Assembly (NCBI GenBank): GCA_963281255.1 | Contig: OY725489.1 | Coordinates: forward strand, 6,138,523 to 6,202,522 | DNA from: Aphrocallistes beatrix | Taxonomy: Eukaryota > Porifera > Hexactinellida > Sceptrulophora > Aphrocallistidae | DNA length: 64,000 nucleotides | Direction of reading: 5' to 3' | Shown here: positions 11,291 to 21,991 of the stretch, in pieces | How positions within the stretch are numbered: the first letter of the stretch is position 1 | Layout: the number at the start of each line of letters is the position of its first letter | Notes under the pieces: model-generated | Database searches by the model: none | What the model was told of the DNA's origin: nothing | Seen by the model: the letters and a program-made list of their open reading frames with translations, nothing else | Made by a program: the position numbers and the translations under genes

Positions 11291-12213
11291 TAGAAGGACT
11301 AAGAGAGGCTAGAATACAGCAACGCTTGGGGAAATATCACTTTAGCGTTAACTTCTACCGTGCTTACATCCAGTAGATGTTGTAAGTTGTAAGTTGCGCA
11401 TCCGTTGTACGCTTTATCCAAGAAGAAACACACGTGAGTGTGACTTCCCCAGATCGTATACTTTGTGAACCTGTCCAGTAGTGTCCGGTAGAAGAGATTT
11501 TTTATTTTAACAAATTGATGATTCTGAGGATAAAAATTGTTGAAAAAGGACAGCTCATTCAAGAAGGCAGTGGGCAATTGAGACGGGAGTGGGGCCTGGG
11601 GATTAATCCTCTTCGATCCTGTTCCGAGTTTACTTTTATTTTGGGATTTGGTAGTTGATTGGTTCTCTTGGAAACCACTGAAATAATATACGTACTTCCC
11701 GAAGATTGTGTTTGATGAAGTCATTGCAATTAACGATATACTCTCTATAAGAAGATGACTACTATACTATATCTTGTATATTTCGATTGTCTATTAGTAC
11801 ACAGGCTAATAAGAAGGAAAGGATGTGGCAAGGTCTCTAATACTTGGAATACAGTTAAGGAAACCGCCCTGGAAAATCCTTAGGCTTGGGTTACAGTCGG
11901 GTTTATCTAGGTGCTCAGTTGGCACTTATAGGTGCCTGCCTGGTATCGTCCGAGCAGCCAAGGTGCTTGCAGTGTGATTCGTTTTTGGTGCTGGGTTGCC
12001 ACTATCTATGGAATTACAAGATAAACCCCTGTTTGGGTGCTATATAACTTTCATCACCGTCGATTCTTTTCGTTTTTCGCTAGCACATCCTAATGTAGAC
12101 AATCCTTCACTCTGTGAATTGTTTTGAACACACCATAAGAACAAATGCTTCCAAAATCGAAACATAGATAATCCATCATATTTGCCACCTCATAGGACCA
12201 AAAGAAAGTTCAA

Positions 12214-12330
12214 CCCGATTTAGCCTAGGAATTTTGCTTACTCATCTCCGGTCAAGTCATTCTCAACGGGGAAGCCATAGTAATGTGGGGTAGTTACTAT
12301 AAATAGAAAATACCCCAATGCATTTTCGGG
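12214..12330 (+). mobile_element. pB-2, 117-bp TTAA MITE, copy 1
   Basis: Starts CCCGATTTAGCCTAGG and ends GCATTTTCGGG, followed by TTAA at 12331-12334. The left flank reads TTCAA, a probable mutated TTAA. It is nearly identical to 13413-13528 in inverted orientation. In the uninterrupted relative (56060-56080) the flanking pB-1 sequence is continuous, which confirms the insertion. Confidence 0.8.
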
Positions 12331-13412
12331 TTAAAAAGACAAAAATTGTAAATTTATCTGGGTTTTAAAAAAAAACGGTCAAAAAAACCTTCAAAAACGT
12401 ATTTTTTTGGTAAATCAGCAATAATAATGTTTTAAGACATCGAAAAAAAGTGGTCCTAAGTTCATCATATAACGATGTGGAACAATTCTTAAAATTTTCA
12501 ACCCTCTATCTCAAACCAATTTTGACTTAAAATTTTTTATAGACGGTCAGTAAAAAGTATAATCCATCAGTTTAGAATGAATGAGGAACTTCTAAAAAGG
12601 AAATTAGGAAATTAGAACGAAAGTCTACAACTTTTAGTTTCCAAGTTAGGATTTTCGAAAAATGCTACGTCATCACATTATAAAAGTCTAAAACTCAACA
12701 TTCCATAGGATGTATTGCTATTATTATCAATGAATAATATATATACCATTATAAAAAGTATATTTGGAGTTGAGAACTAAGAATTTGGGCTCATATTAAC
12801 TGAGATAGAGAAATATCTCATTTGGACCTTAAATAAGAGCCTTTTGACTGAATGAAGGAGGTCCAATGCCAGAACTTCCAAATAATTATCAATAGTGTTC
12901 CAATTTTTTAGCAAACATTATTAATGACAATTGTATTGACATTTTAGCATAATAGCCACATTTGGGAAGATATTTCATGATTAGATTCGCCATTTTCTAA
13001 TATATTCAAAGTTTTCCATAGAATTTGTATTACACTAAAGTCAATAATAAGTCGAGAAATATTTTTTTTGACTAAGAAATATTTGAGGGACTTATATATT
13101 ATTATATATATCATTTATTTAAGATTGCAATAGATTGTATATCTTCAATAGTTTTTAAGATATGACATCGGCCTCTTTTGAGACCTTGGTATTATGCCCG
13201 AACTTTAACTATAATAAGCAATCCCAACCTAATATTCGGATCTGGACAAAGTTTTTGAATTGACCAGAATTTTATTTCTGATACAATTCTCTTTAAAATT
13301 CTGATATCAAGCTGGTCATTTCCCAAGCAATATAGAAATAAATTTATATAGAGCTGATTTTGATTGGATCTGATTGCCTTTTTTCTAATTCTTTGTGTTA
13401 AATTATCTTTAA

Positions 13413-13528
13413 ACCGAAAATGCATTTGGGTATTTTTTATTTATAGTAACTACCCCACATTCCTATGGCTTCCCGTTGAGAATGGCTTGACCGGAGATGA
13501 GTAAGCAACATCCCTAGGCTAAATCGGG
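13413..13528 (-). mobile_element. pB-2, 116-bp TTAA MITE, copy 2
   Basis: The inverted counterpart of 12214-12330, with TTAA on both sides (13409-13412 and 13529-13532). Read on the minus strand it starts CCCGATTTAGCCTAGG. Two copies of the same MITE in opposite orientation inside one host element form a potential 1.3-kb composite hairpin. Confidence 0.85.
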
Positions 13529-13795
13529 TTAAGGTGCCAAACAATGTTGAGGTCCATAAAACAAAAAAATATTAAATAAATACACAACTAATAGATGAAT
13601 TCATCGAAAAACCGCCAACAATTTTCAATTTTTAGTAACGCTCAACTTTAAGGAGCTACCTCATTAAAATCCAAATAAATACCGTCCAACTAGCAAGATT
13701 AGATGGTAGAACACTGAATAATAAAATGAAATTATCAGTAGAAATTTTTTTGTTTTTTTACCTCAGGCAAAGTTTTTCGAAAGGGGTATCCTTAA

Positions 13796-14329
13796 AGACT
13801 TCATTACCTGACTACTTATAAAGTCGATTTACCCTCGAAAGTGACGTTTATGAACTTCACTTATCTAAAATTTAGCTTCTTGTCGACTGCTCGAGGCACA
13901 GTCTGATCTCAAATGATGAAAGGAAGACCGGAGTGGATTCATGCTAGTTACGAGTAATTATTGTCACATTATTGTCATTGATTCAGGTTTTGACATACCC
14001 ATGGAAGAGTTTGAAACAAAATATTGACAAAGACAACGAGGTAGAGAGTGTACTACGAACTAAAGGATAGAATGAGATGCGAGCGGATATCACTAACATC
14101 TATTTACTATTATTTTAAATAGTACGTTGCAAATGAAAAACATATTTTGTTCAGTATGATACGAAATTACACAAGTTGAATTCAATAAATTGGTAGATTT
14201 AGGAGTCGGAAATATCAGGAAAAGGCAGTCTTAAGGACATTAACTAGCTTGTAAGCTAAGCAGATATATTTTTAAGAATTTAAATCACCATCCTCTACTT
14301 TATCCATGGACTAGGCCTTTTATTGAGTA
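13796..14329 (+). other. Gypsy internal region without readable frame
   Basis: This sequence should correspond to the RNase H to integrase interval. A segment at about 13995-14225 (around GAGTTTGAAACAAAATAT and GATTTAGGAGT) recurs in diverged form at 63010-63110, so a second gypsy fragment exists there. No domain is readable. Confidence 0.4.
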
Positions 14330-14970
14330 GGCTATTGCTGGAGATATTGCGAAGAACTTATTTTTGGTATTGCATAACCCGGGACGTCAAATTGTATTGT
14401 AAAAGCTGCATGGTGTGCCAAAAAGCGTAAGCTAAGATATATCCGCACAGCCATTAGAGACTTTCAAGGATGAGAAATAGATACCAGAAGATACCATCGC
14501 CTTAATATAGCAACGCTTCCTTAGGGAGACAGAGTGCCGTTACTTCATGCTATTTGTAGATCTGTTCTCACACTATATAGAACTGGCGCCCTTCGCATCT
14601 AGCCCTCCGGGACCATTGTAAAGGAAATCAATCAGATTTGATTTACAATGGCCACTGAGTTCCCAAGATGTTGTTGACCGATCAGGAACAGAACTTTGAT
14701 GGGCGGGAGGTGCGAAATATGTGTGACACATTAGGTATAGAGAAAAGACAACCGTGTACCACCCACAAACATATGGAATTACCGAGAGTAACATAAGGAC
14801 AATAATGCAGGCCATCAGATGTCTCCTGATGGAACGGAAAATGAAATCTAGTAAGTCTTGGCCCAAGACACTTCCGGAAGTTAGTTTTCTCTTGAATAGA
14901 ATGACGAATGCTTCGACGAAGATCTCTCTTCATATGCTCATCTTGGACGTAGCCCAAGGACGTCCATAGA
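14330..14970 (+). pseudogene. Gypsy integrase fragment
   Basis: A zinc-binding-type segment reads CKSCMVCQKA near 14395-14430. The catalytic-core strand reading YFMLFVDLFSHYIELAPF lies near 14545-14590. The open frame 14754-14969 begins with YHPQTYGITES, the conserved YHPQTDGQTE-type block of gypsy integrases. The blocks occur in the right order but in different frames with stops between them, so no functional integrase can be made. The minus-strand frames at 14573-15101 are shadows. Confidence 0.7.
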
Positions 14971-15647
14971 CGTTGCTTTATTTCGGGGGCCAAGGGAATC
15001 CACAGAATCCGCAGGATCTCAATAGGATTATTCGCAGAGACTATGGAAGATATTGATCGGATTAACTGAAGAAGCTCGGAAGAGTAGAAATAAGAGCACA
15101 TAAGCTGCTAAAACCAGTTATGATAAGGGGAAAATAGACCTAGAACTGAAGGCAGGAGATACCGTACTGCAGAATAAGGAGGTTACAGGATCATTGGACC
15201 CAAAGTTTGAAGGGCTATATACCATTATATACCATTATCAGGAAAGAGGGTAAGGACGTACGGCTCAGTCTTCCAGAGAGGGATAAATGGATACATTTCA
15301 ACAGAACGATTCGAGAAAGTTCAATTGAATCTTCACCAGCTACCGCATAGGGACAAAGAAACGTTCGACCCGCTTATATATACGAGGAGACATGGAAAGA
15401 AATTAGGAGAAAGACGTATTAGAGCGTAGTGACTTATTAACTTTGCTGGATGATGAATGAGACCTGAGAAGTGGTCTTCTAGAAAATTGAAGTCCTATAA
15501 AGGATCTATCGAAAGATACGATAGACAAAGGGTCAAGGGCTGAAGCTAAGACTCGACGGTACCCGGTCGGACACGGAAGTCACAGAACTTCACTGTGAAG
15601 TCGTACAGTAGAGTAGCAAACAACACGCCACAAAAAGGGAGACATGT

Positions 15648-15875
15648 TGTTGTGCAGTTTAAACTGGACCATGGAGTTTGTACTTATCAGGTGTGACATA
15701 TAGTGAACGTCTTTAGTTTGGTATAATCACTAGAATCTTTTTGTTATTTATGCATTACAGTGCATTATTACATTACTATCTTGTGTTCATAGCTAATTAC
15801 TCGTCATCAAATATACACACGACTACATTGCGGCAATTATACACTCGCGCAACCAATCGGATCGTAAGGACAACA
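15648..15875 (+). repeat. 3' LTR of the gypsy-type element
   Basis: Starts TGTTGTGCAGTTT and ends GGACAACA. It pairs with 9013-9237 and is followed by ATAT. The polypurine-like tract lies immediately upstream (about 15631-15643). Confidence 0.8.
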
Positions 15876-15879
15876 ATAT

Positions 15880-16358
15880 CGATTAAAACAGTCAGTCAGA
15901 AGTAGGTACAAGTATTTAGAGATGTTATCTAATCTAGCTTATAATTATACAGTATGAGCCTAGGCGCCAAGCTGTCTCATCTTGGGGTTAATCAGATTGA
16001 CTAACACATACAGTCCCAAATTTTTGGTATCTTGATTTTTGAAGACAATCCCATCCCATCCGAGAAATTGGGGGAAGATATGGGGACATTTTTTAGAACT
16101 TGCTTCGCTGGACTTTTTTAAAATTCGTTCTAGTGATTGAAAATGTATATACAATCAATGTACTCATGAATTTCAACATATTAATTATTCATTATTTAAA
16201 ATGTGTAAAGATATTCATCAAATTTCAGTCATTAGTCAAAAGAAACAGTATATATACACTCTCTAAAGTTAATAAACATCTGATTGTTATCATAAAAAAT
16301 GTATATTCCGTCTTCATACAAATCTTCTCATTCCACGTGTTTGTATAAATACATCAAG
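15880..16358. other. No gene recognised before the gap
   Basis: AT-rich sequence with short open frames on both strands (15960-16154 minus, 16100-16348 plus). I recognise no domain in either. Confidence 0.5.
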
Positions 16359-16558
16359 NNNNNNNNNNNNNNNNNNNNNNNNNNNNNNNNNNNNNNNNNN
16401 NNNNNNNNNNNNNNNNNNNNNNNNNNNNNNNNNNNNNNNNNNNNNNNNNNNNNNNNNNNNNNNNNNNNNNNNNNNNNNNNNNNNNNNNNNNNNNNNNNNN
16501 NNNNNNNNNNNNNNNNNNNNNNNNNNNNNNNNNNNNNNNNNNNNNNNNNNNNNNNNNN
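16359..16558. other. Assembly gap, exactly 200 N
   Basis: A run of 200 undetermined bases. The round number suggests a fixed-size placeholder, so the true distance between the flanks is unknown. ORF calls spanning it are meaningless. Confidence 1.
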
Positions 16559-16749
16559 AAACAAATTTTACTTTTCTTATAGTTGAGAAGGTTTTGGAAC
16601 ATTTTTATTCAGAAAAAATATTGATTATTTATAACATGTTATATTAACTTAATAAACTAGAACAATATAAATGATAATTAGTGGTAAACTATTCTATCTT
16701 TGAGATTTATATGATAGTATTTGTGTGATAAGGATATCTTAAATAATGC

Positions 16750-18217
16750 AAGCGCGCTTCACTTGCATGCGCTGCGCGGTTTGCGGACACTGTGTCCGCA
16801 GAGTCGCCCTGTGGGTGGCTGGATTTACTAAATCTAACCATAGCCTACTCTAATAATGCCTCACAGTAGACTGAAAATCATGGACTAGGGATGAAGTAGT
16901 AGCCGAATGGATGAATACACGATTAATTTAAAATCGTTAACCATGCAGAATAGGCATTAAGAATGTATTACCAGCATATATAAACATGGTATCAAAGTAC
17001 ATATATCCGTTGGAAAAATTTCGATTAGTCATCATATCATTGCGCAACAGGTCATTTTAAGCACGATTTTGCCAATTTTCTAGGCTGTTTTAACCCTATT
17101 TCTAAATGCTATTAAGGTGTGATTTTTATGTAGAACCAAGATTAGTACGAGTTGATTTGAAAATTTTAGAATTTTTCAATGGAATGTTGCTACATTCCTG
17201 CGTTGCTATGGTAAAGCGTTTTGGTCAGTTTGGGCCATTTCGTGCAAACTGTAGTAGCTAGATCTTCAAATTCGATCGTGTTTGGTAGGCAATGGCCTAC
17301 TTCCTATTAGGTGACAATACAACTTGAACTTCTAAATTCAACGGATTTTGAGTTATGGGTTGATTTTAAGAATGTGACCAAAACACTAAATTGTCGCATA
17401 ACTCTATAGTCTGTGAATTTAAAAGTTTAAATTGTATTATTACCTAATAGGAAGTAGCCAATTGCCTATCAAACACGATCAAATTTGAAGATCTAGCTAC
17501 TACAGTTTGCACGAAAAGGCCCAAACTGACCAAAATGCTTTACCATAGCAACGTAGGAATGTAACAACATTTCATTGAAAAATTCTAAATTTTTCAAATC
17601 AACTCGTACTAATCTTAGTTCTACACAAAGATTCTACCTTAATAACATTTAGAAGTTGGCTTAAAACAGCTTAGAAAATTGCCAAAATCGTGCTTAAAAT
17701 GACCTGTTGCGCAATGATATGATGACTAATCGAAATTTTGACAACGGATATATGTACTTTGATGCCATGTTTATATATGCTGGTAATACATTCTTAATGC
17801 CTATCCTACATGGTTGACGATTTTATGCTAATCGTGTATTAATCCATTCGGCTATTACCGCATCCTTGGTTATTTTACTGTGAGGCATTATTAGAGTAGG
17901 CTATGATCTAACCTATTTTAGGATTTTTTTCACTTTATATAAATATTGTACACAAAAGTTAACGAATAATAATTTATCATATTAATCCGAAAATACGTAT
18001 AATATTCTAAATCTATGCCACTGAAAATCCCATGTCAACCATTGGAAGCCAAACTCTAGCCTATTTTTATAATTTTTTACTTTATGTATCTAATGTAAAC
18101 AAATAATTTATCATACTGTACTGAAAATATGATATTCGAAAAATACACCCCTATAAAAACATATAACCCGTTGAAAACTAGTCTCTAGCATATTTTTCAA
18201 AATTCGTCAAATGGTGT
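16750..18217 (-). mobile_element. Hel-2 Helitron-like copy split by a foldback element
   Basis: The hairpin end AAGCGCGCTTCACTTGCATG with CGGACACTGTGTCCG and GAGTCGCCCTG is at 16750-16831. The sequence then resumes at 17913 and matches 36470-36790 of the better-preserved Hel-2 copy (for example around TCTCTAGCATATTTTTC). The opposite TC-type end is not found, so the copy is truncated near 18217. Confidence 0.55.
16839..17905. mobile_element. Foldback element, about 500-bp arms
   Basis: Almost the whole 1,067 bp folds on itself. The left arm (16839 to about 17345, starting CATAGCCTACTCTAATAATG) is the diverged reverse complement of the right arm (about 17410-17905, ending GAGTAGGCTATG). The spacer is about 60 bp and also partly self-complementary (GAGTTATG / CATAACTC). 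A 7-bp direct repeat ATCTAAC flanks it at 16832-16838 and 17906-17912. It has no coding capacity. The host is a Hel-2 copy. The superfamily could be Mutator-like or hAT-like foldback, and the sequence does not decide. Confidence 0.9.
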
Positions 18218-18458
18218 GAAAAACGCCGACATATAAGTAAACCGTATAAAGTTTGAGTTCAAACAATAAGTGACTACTCGTACTAGACTAAACCTTCTAC
18301 ATAGCATACCTACGTATGAGCCTAATGAGAATATCTTCGATGTGTGAGTCAATGACGACTGTGACAGAATGATCGATGTTTGTGCTCTGAAACCAGTATT
18401 AATTATTGTTTGATTGATTTTTTTGACCCCCGGGCTAAGTGTAATGTTACGCCTATGC

Positions 18459-18524
18459 CATAGACACATGTGTCGTGTACCATAGACACATGTGTCATGT
18501 ACCGTAGGCACATGTGTCATGTAC
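18459..18524. repeat. Three-copy 22-bp tandem repeat
   Basis: Three units of CATAGACACATGTGTCATGT plus AC, with one to three changes each. Each unit contains the palindrome ACACATGTGT. The minus-strand ORF across it (18197-18520) is a by-product. Confidence 0.9.
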
Positions 18525-19843
18525 TTTTTAATACCTCATATTTTTTGACTTTTTTTTTCGACGTATTATCTAAAACTTTGAAGATGGAATCAATTAAAAA
18601 ATATGTACGGTAATATTTAAAGCATTAGGCTTAGAGCTTATATTATGGTAACATAAAGTTTATAGAATGAACAAATTCTGAGAACGAAATTATAAAAGTT
18701 TGTGAGGATTGTCATTTTAACTATTAGTGAAGACCGCATACAACACTAAGTCATTCATCCATGGTTCAAAACAATATTAAATTTATATTAACAATCTAAA
18801 TTCATTATGATCAATTTTGGAATTGATTGAAATATATATATATATTGTGGTTCAATAATCAAATGCAACATGTTATTATATCTGAAAATTTCAAACTTTT
18901 CAAATAATTATTCTGCACGAAAAAGTCAGAATTGTGAAAAATAAACATGCAAGCATTTACCACAAATTTTTCGGACTCTTACATTCTGATCCATGGTACA
19001 ATTAAAATCAGTAAAAAGTGAATACAAACTTCTAATACGAATATTGTTATCCATAGTTTAAGGTATGGTTCCATTGAATTCAGACACCAAAGATGCAAAT
19101 GTTGAAAAACCACGAGATTGAGACGTCATTGCCACGTCTATATAATTAGAAATTTCAGTTTTGCACACTCCAATTTAGGTCATTGAAGGCTGTAGTAGGT
19201 GTAAATCAAAATGCCCAGAAGCATATACTACCACCATCCACCAAATCAGTGCGCAAGTTAGGCCTGCCTTCCCAGATGAGCGAAGACCCCATGAGTTGCG
19301 ATTTGCAAGTTACGACTGATAAATAATAGGGCAGATATTGTTATTTATATTCATTGCTTGAGCATACAATTGCATCGACATGTGTGGTCTAGCCCTTCCT
19401 TCCAGGTGATGAGATACGAGTAATATAGGAAATATCATCAGCAATTCTCAGAAAAGTGAAGTGTATATAGGAACGCAATAGATAGTTTATGAATATTACT
19501 GAGAAGCATTCCAATATTGTAAGTTAAACGGATGTTAAAACAAGTTAGTGACAATGAAAATTAATCAAAAATGTAATATTAGGAATTTTACATCACTTTA
19601 AAATTTGCCAAAACCTAAAACATAATCACAAATATTACTCAAGTACTATCGTTTTATATCTAAAATTGGACAATTGAAGAAAAGTATGAATATACGTGAT
19701 ACAATTTGAGTGCAGCACCAGTAGGGAGATGATCTTATAGCATGGAGGAAGTATCTCGTCCGTATGTTTGCATAATTGGAACTTAATAGTAGAAATGTAA
19801 TTAATCATCCGTAAATTCCTGATCGGTTCCACCAAGTTTCGTT
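18525..19843. other. No gene recognised
   Basis: About 1.3 kb of AT-rich sequence with a short (TA) run near 18835. The open frame 19635-19835 (minus) has no recognisable domain. I see no repeat relationship to the rest of the window. Confidence 0.5.
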
Positions 19844-19851
19844 ACTGAGGT

Positions 19852-20077
19852 CAGGGCTGTATCAACCCATTTTGAGTTGGGAAAATCATATCAATGAGTT
19901 GATTATAGCCGTCATATGAAAATGAATTGTTGAAACCAGTTCATTTAGTACGAATGCATCATTCCGAAAGTGAGTGGGCTGTAGACAACTAATTTTTTGA
20001 AAGAGTTGAATGAGTTGTGGTCAAGAAATTTCCATGAAAAATGACTTGTTTTTGCCAACTGGGTTGATTCATCCCTG
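19852..20077. mobile_element. hAT-type MITE, 226 bp
   Basis: The left end CAGGGCTGTATCAACCCA and the reverse complement of the right end CAGGGATGAATCAACCCA match at 16 of 18 positions. The flanks ACTGAGGT (19844-19851) and ACTGAGAT (20078-20085) agree at 7 of 8 positions, as an 8-bp hAT duplication would. There is no ORF. Confidence 0.8.
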
Positions 20078-20235
20078 ACTGAGATAATCTGGAATGGAGT
20101 ATTCCGTAAATTAGGCAATTACATATATAATTTCGGAAAGTTTCCGTCAAGTTCCATAAATTAGGGACTCAGATTTCAAATAAAAATGACAATTTGGTGA
20201 TCTTTCCAGTGATGTAGATTATATGAAAGACAGAC

Positions 20236-20345
20236 ATGTTTAGAGTGATTATCAACCTTATAATTAACCAGTGTGATCCCAGGGGCCCAAAGGGCGCATC
20301 TGGGGAACACAAAGTGTCCGCAAGCAATTGAAGCGAGCTTGTGTT
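20236..20345 (+). mobile_element. Degraded Hel-1 hairpin-end fragment, reversed
   Basis: Sequence such as CTTATAATTAACCAGTGTGA, ACACAAAGTGTCCGC and AGCGAGCTTGTG corresponds to the reverse complement of the Hel-1 hairpin end. It is diverged and has lost most of the other end. Confidence 0.5.
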
Positions 20346-20705
20346 TCTGTAAGTTAAGATGCAAGCCATAAATTCTAAACCTTCAAACCGGTTGCTACGT
20401 TATAGGCTTATACGCATTGAAATTAATAACAAACGCTAGTTCAGTCTAAGAATAGATATATTACATCTATAGAACATGTCTAAATTCAGTAAGACTCATA
20501 CACAGACACAAACGTACTATTGCAACTGCAAATGGATAGCTATTGAATAGAGATAAAGACAATAAATTTGCTCAAATTACGCATCCAGAAGAAGTAAATC
20601 ATAAAAGTCATTCTACAAAATAAATCTGAAATTGTATAATAAAATGTTGGGAAAAATGAGTACATATCAACGTGCATGTAACTTCCTCCCTAGTGATGAT
20701 TTCTA

Positions 20706-21112
20706 GTTTGTGCCAGGAAAGTTACGAATTGGGGAGTGCAATCGCCGGCCAAAAGAAAATTCACTTGTGCAGAGACGTCATCGAACACATCTGGAGTGGA
20801 GGCGAGAGTAAACAGCTCCAGCTTACATTTCGAACAGAACGAAATACATTGACTACCCATATCCGTCGTAGACGCCATCATTCTGATTATAGGCTAGACA
20901 TCTTCGCGTCCTACACTGATGAACAATTCATGCAAGAATTTGGATGTGACCAGTTTCATGCATACAAAGAGCATGTTAAACAATACGGTAAAGCATTCCG
21001 GTGGAATCCACCGAAGCAAACATTAGAGCAAAGGCAAGAAAAATTCAAGCAACAGTATTTGCCAACAGAAAAAAGGTTCTACTACCCACAATTAGAGATA
21101 CTCACTTACTTT
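20706..21112 (+). CDS. Likely internal exon of an unidentified host gene
   Basis: A continuous frame (part of the open frame 20672-21124) encodes about 136 residues with a balanced, charged composition unlike the transposon debris around it. Basic, aromatic and acidic clusters include HIRRRRHHSD, DEQFMQEFGCDQFHAYKEH and a Gln/Lys-rich segment ending EKRFYYPQLE. The left boundary shows a pyrimidine tract and TTTCTAG, as in a 3' splice site. On the right the frame runs into GTATGTATGT, a good 5' splice-site match. A Hel-1 element starts 35 bp into the presumed intron. I do not recognise the family. The alternative is a chance or pseudogene ORF starting at the ATG at 20672. Confidence 0.5.
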
Positions 21113-21659
21113 GTATGTATGTAACAATCATGTGATTCATTGCAACAAGCGCGCTTCGCTTGCTTGCGCTGCGCGGCTGGCAGACACTTCGTGTCTGCCG
21201 GAGGCTCCCTTCGGTCGCCTGGAGGTGAGATTGGTTAATTATAAGGGAGATATCATCTCTAAATATGTCCATCTTAGTTTTAAAATCGATATCACTCGAA
21301 AAAACACCAAATTTGTCAATGTATAAAATGTTGATGAGTAATGATGACGTCATAGCAAAGTGATGAGTCATCATTTTTTGATGATAGTCGCATCATATGC
21401 GAGACGTGTTAGTATACAGATTCTATCAAAATTCCAGCCTTCTATCTCCTATAATGGCTGAGCTATGCCCGAATAACTGTGTTGCTTAACTTTTAAAAAT
21501 ATGACAATGACGTCATAATTCCATGATGAGTCGACGTTTTGGTCTGAGCTCAGAACTTACTGGAGCCATAGCCAAAAGACTCCCACATGCCAAAAATTAG
21601 CTTTCTGTGCCCCCCATTTTCTTCAATCATTTCGTTACAGATATATATATAAATAAACA

Positions 21660-21874
21660 CAGTCGAAATCGGGTTATTTTGACACCGGGTTTTTTTGTCC
21701 CATTGGGTTATTTTGTCGTCAAGTCAGTGTAAAAATTGTTTTATTCATAATTCAATTATAAAATAATCGGATATTTTTGTCTTCGGTTTTTTTTGTCTTA
21801 TCGGATTATTTTGTCTATCTAGGGTGTAAACAATTGATAATTTGTTGACTTATTTTGTCCTTTATTTTATATTA
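21660..21874 (+). mobile_element. Extra left end of the pogo-like MITE
   Basis: CAGTCGAAATCGGGTTATTT followed by about 100 bp nearly repeated at 21875. It reaches further into the element body (AATTATAAAATAATCGG, TCTTCGG) before the second left end begins. Either one copy inserted into another or a partial tandem duplication. Only one right end exists. Confidence 0.6.
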
Positions 21875-21991
21875 CAGTCGAAATCGGGTTATTTTGACAC
21901 CGGTTTTTTTTGTCCCATTGGGTTATTTTGTCGTCAAGTCAGTGTAAAAATTGTTTAATTCATACAAGGCTGGATTCGGTTAACCGGTTAA

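Larger units (their letters stand above)
11859..13791 (-). mobile_element. pB-1 TTAA element nested in the gypsy element
   Basis: TTAA at 11855-11858 and 13792-13795 flanks a 1.9-kb element. Its left end GGAAACCGCCCTGGAAAATC and right end CGAAAGGGGTATCC are mutated versions of the family termini (GGATACCGCCC / GGGCGGTATCC). The body aligns in reverse with 21992-23802. It has no ORF. Two copies of a smaller TTAA MITE (pB-2) are inserted within it in opposite orientations. Confidence 0.8.
9013..15875 (+). mobile_element. Decayed Ty3/gypsy-type LTR retrotransposon
   Basis: Two diverged LTRs (9013-9237 and 15648-15875) both start TGTTGTG and end ACAACA, and are flanked by ATAT on each side (9009-9012 and 15876-15879), consistent with a short target duplication. 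A purine-rich tract CAAAAAGGGAGA lies just before the 3' LTR. Reverse-transcriptase-like and integrase-like fragments occur in gypsy order (RT near 11.0-11.3 kb, integrase near 14.3-15.0 kb). The interior is broken by many stops and by a nested TTAA element at 11859-13791. LTR divergence and loss of frames indicate an old insertion with no intact protein. Confidence 0.8.

Noticed and set aside
11299-11724. 141-residue minus-strand ORF within the gypsy element
   Set aside because: The element is coded on plus, no domain is clear on minus, and the RT and integrase blocks on both sides are on plus; a small inversion is possible but unsupported.
16299-16602. ORFs of 78-95 residues at the N run
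   Set aside because: They are made of undetermined bases translated as X.
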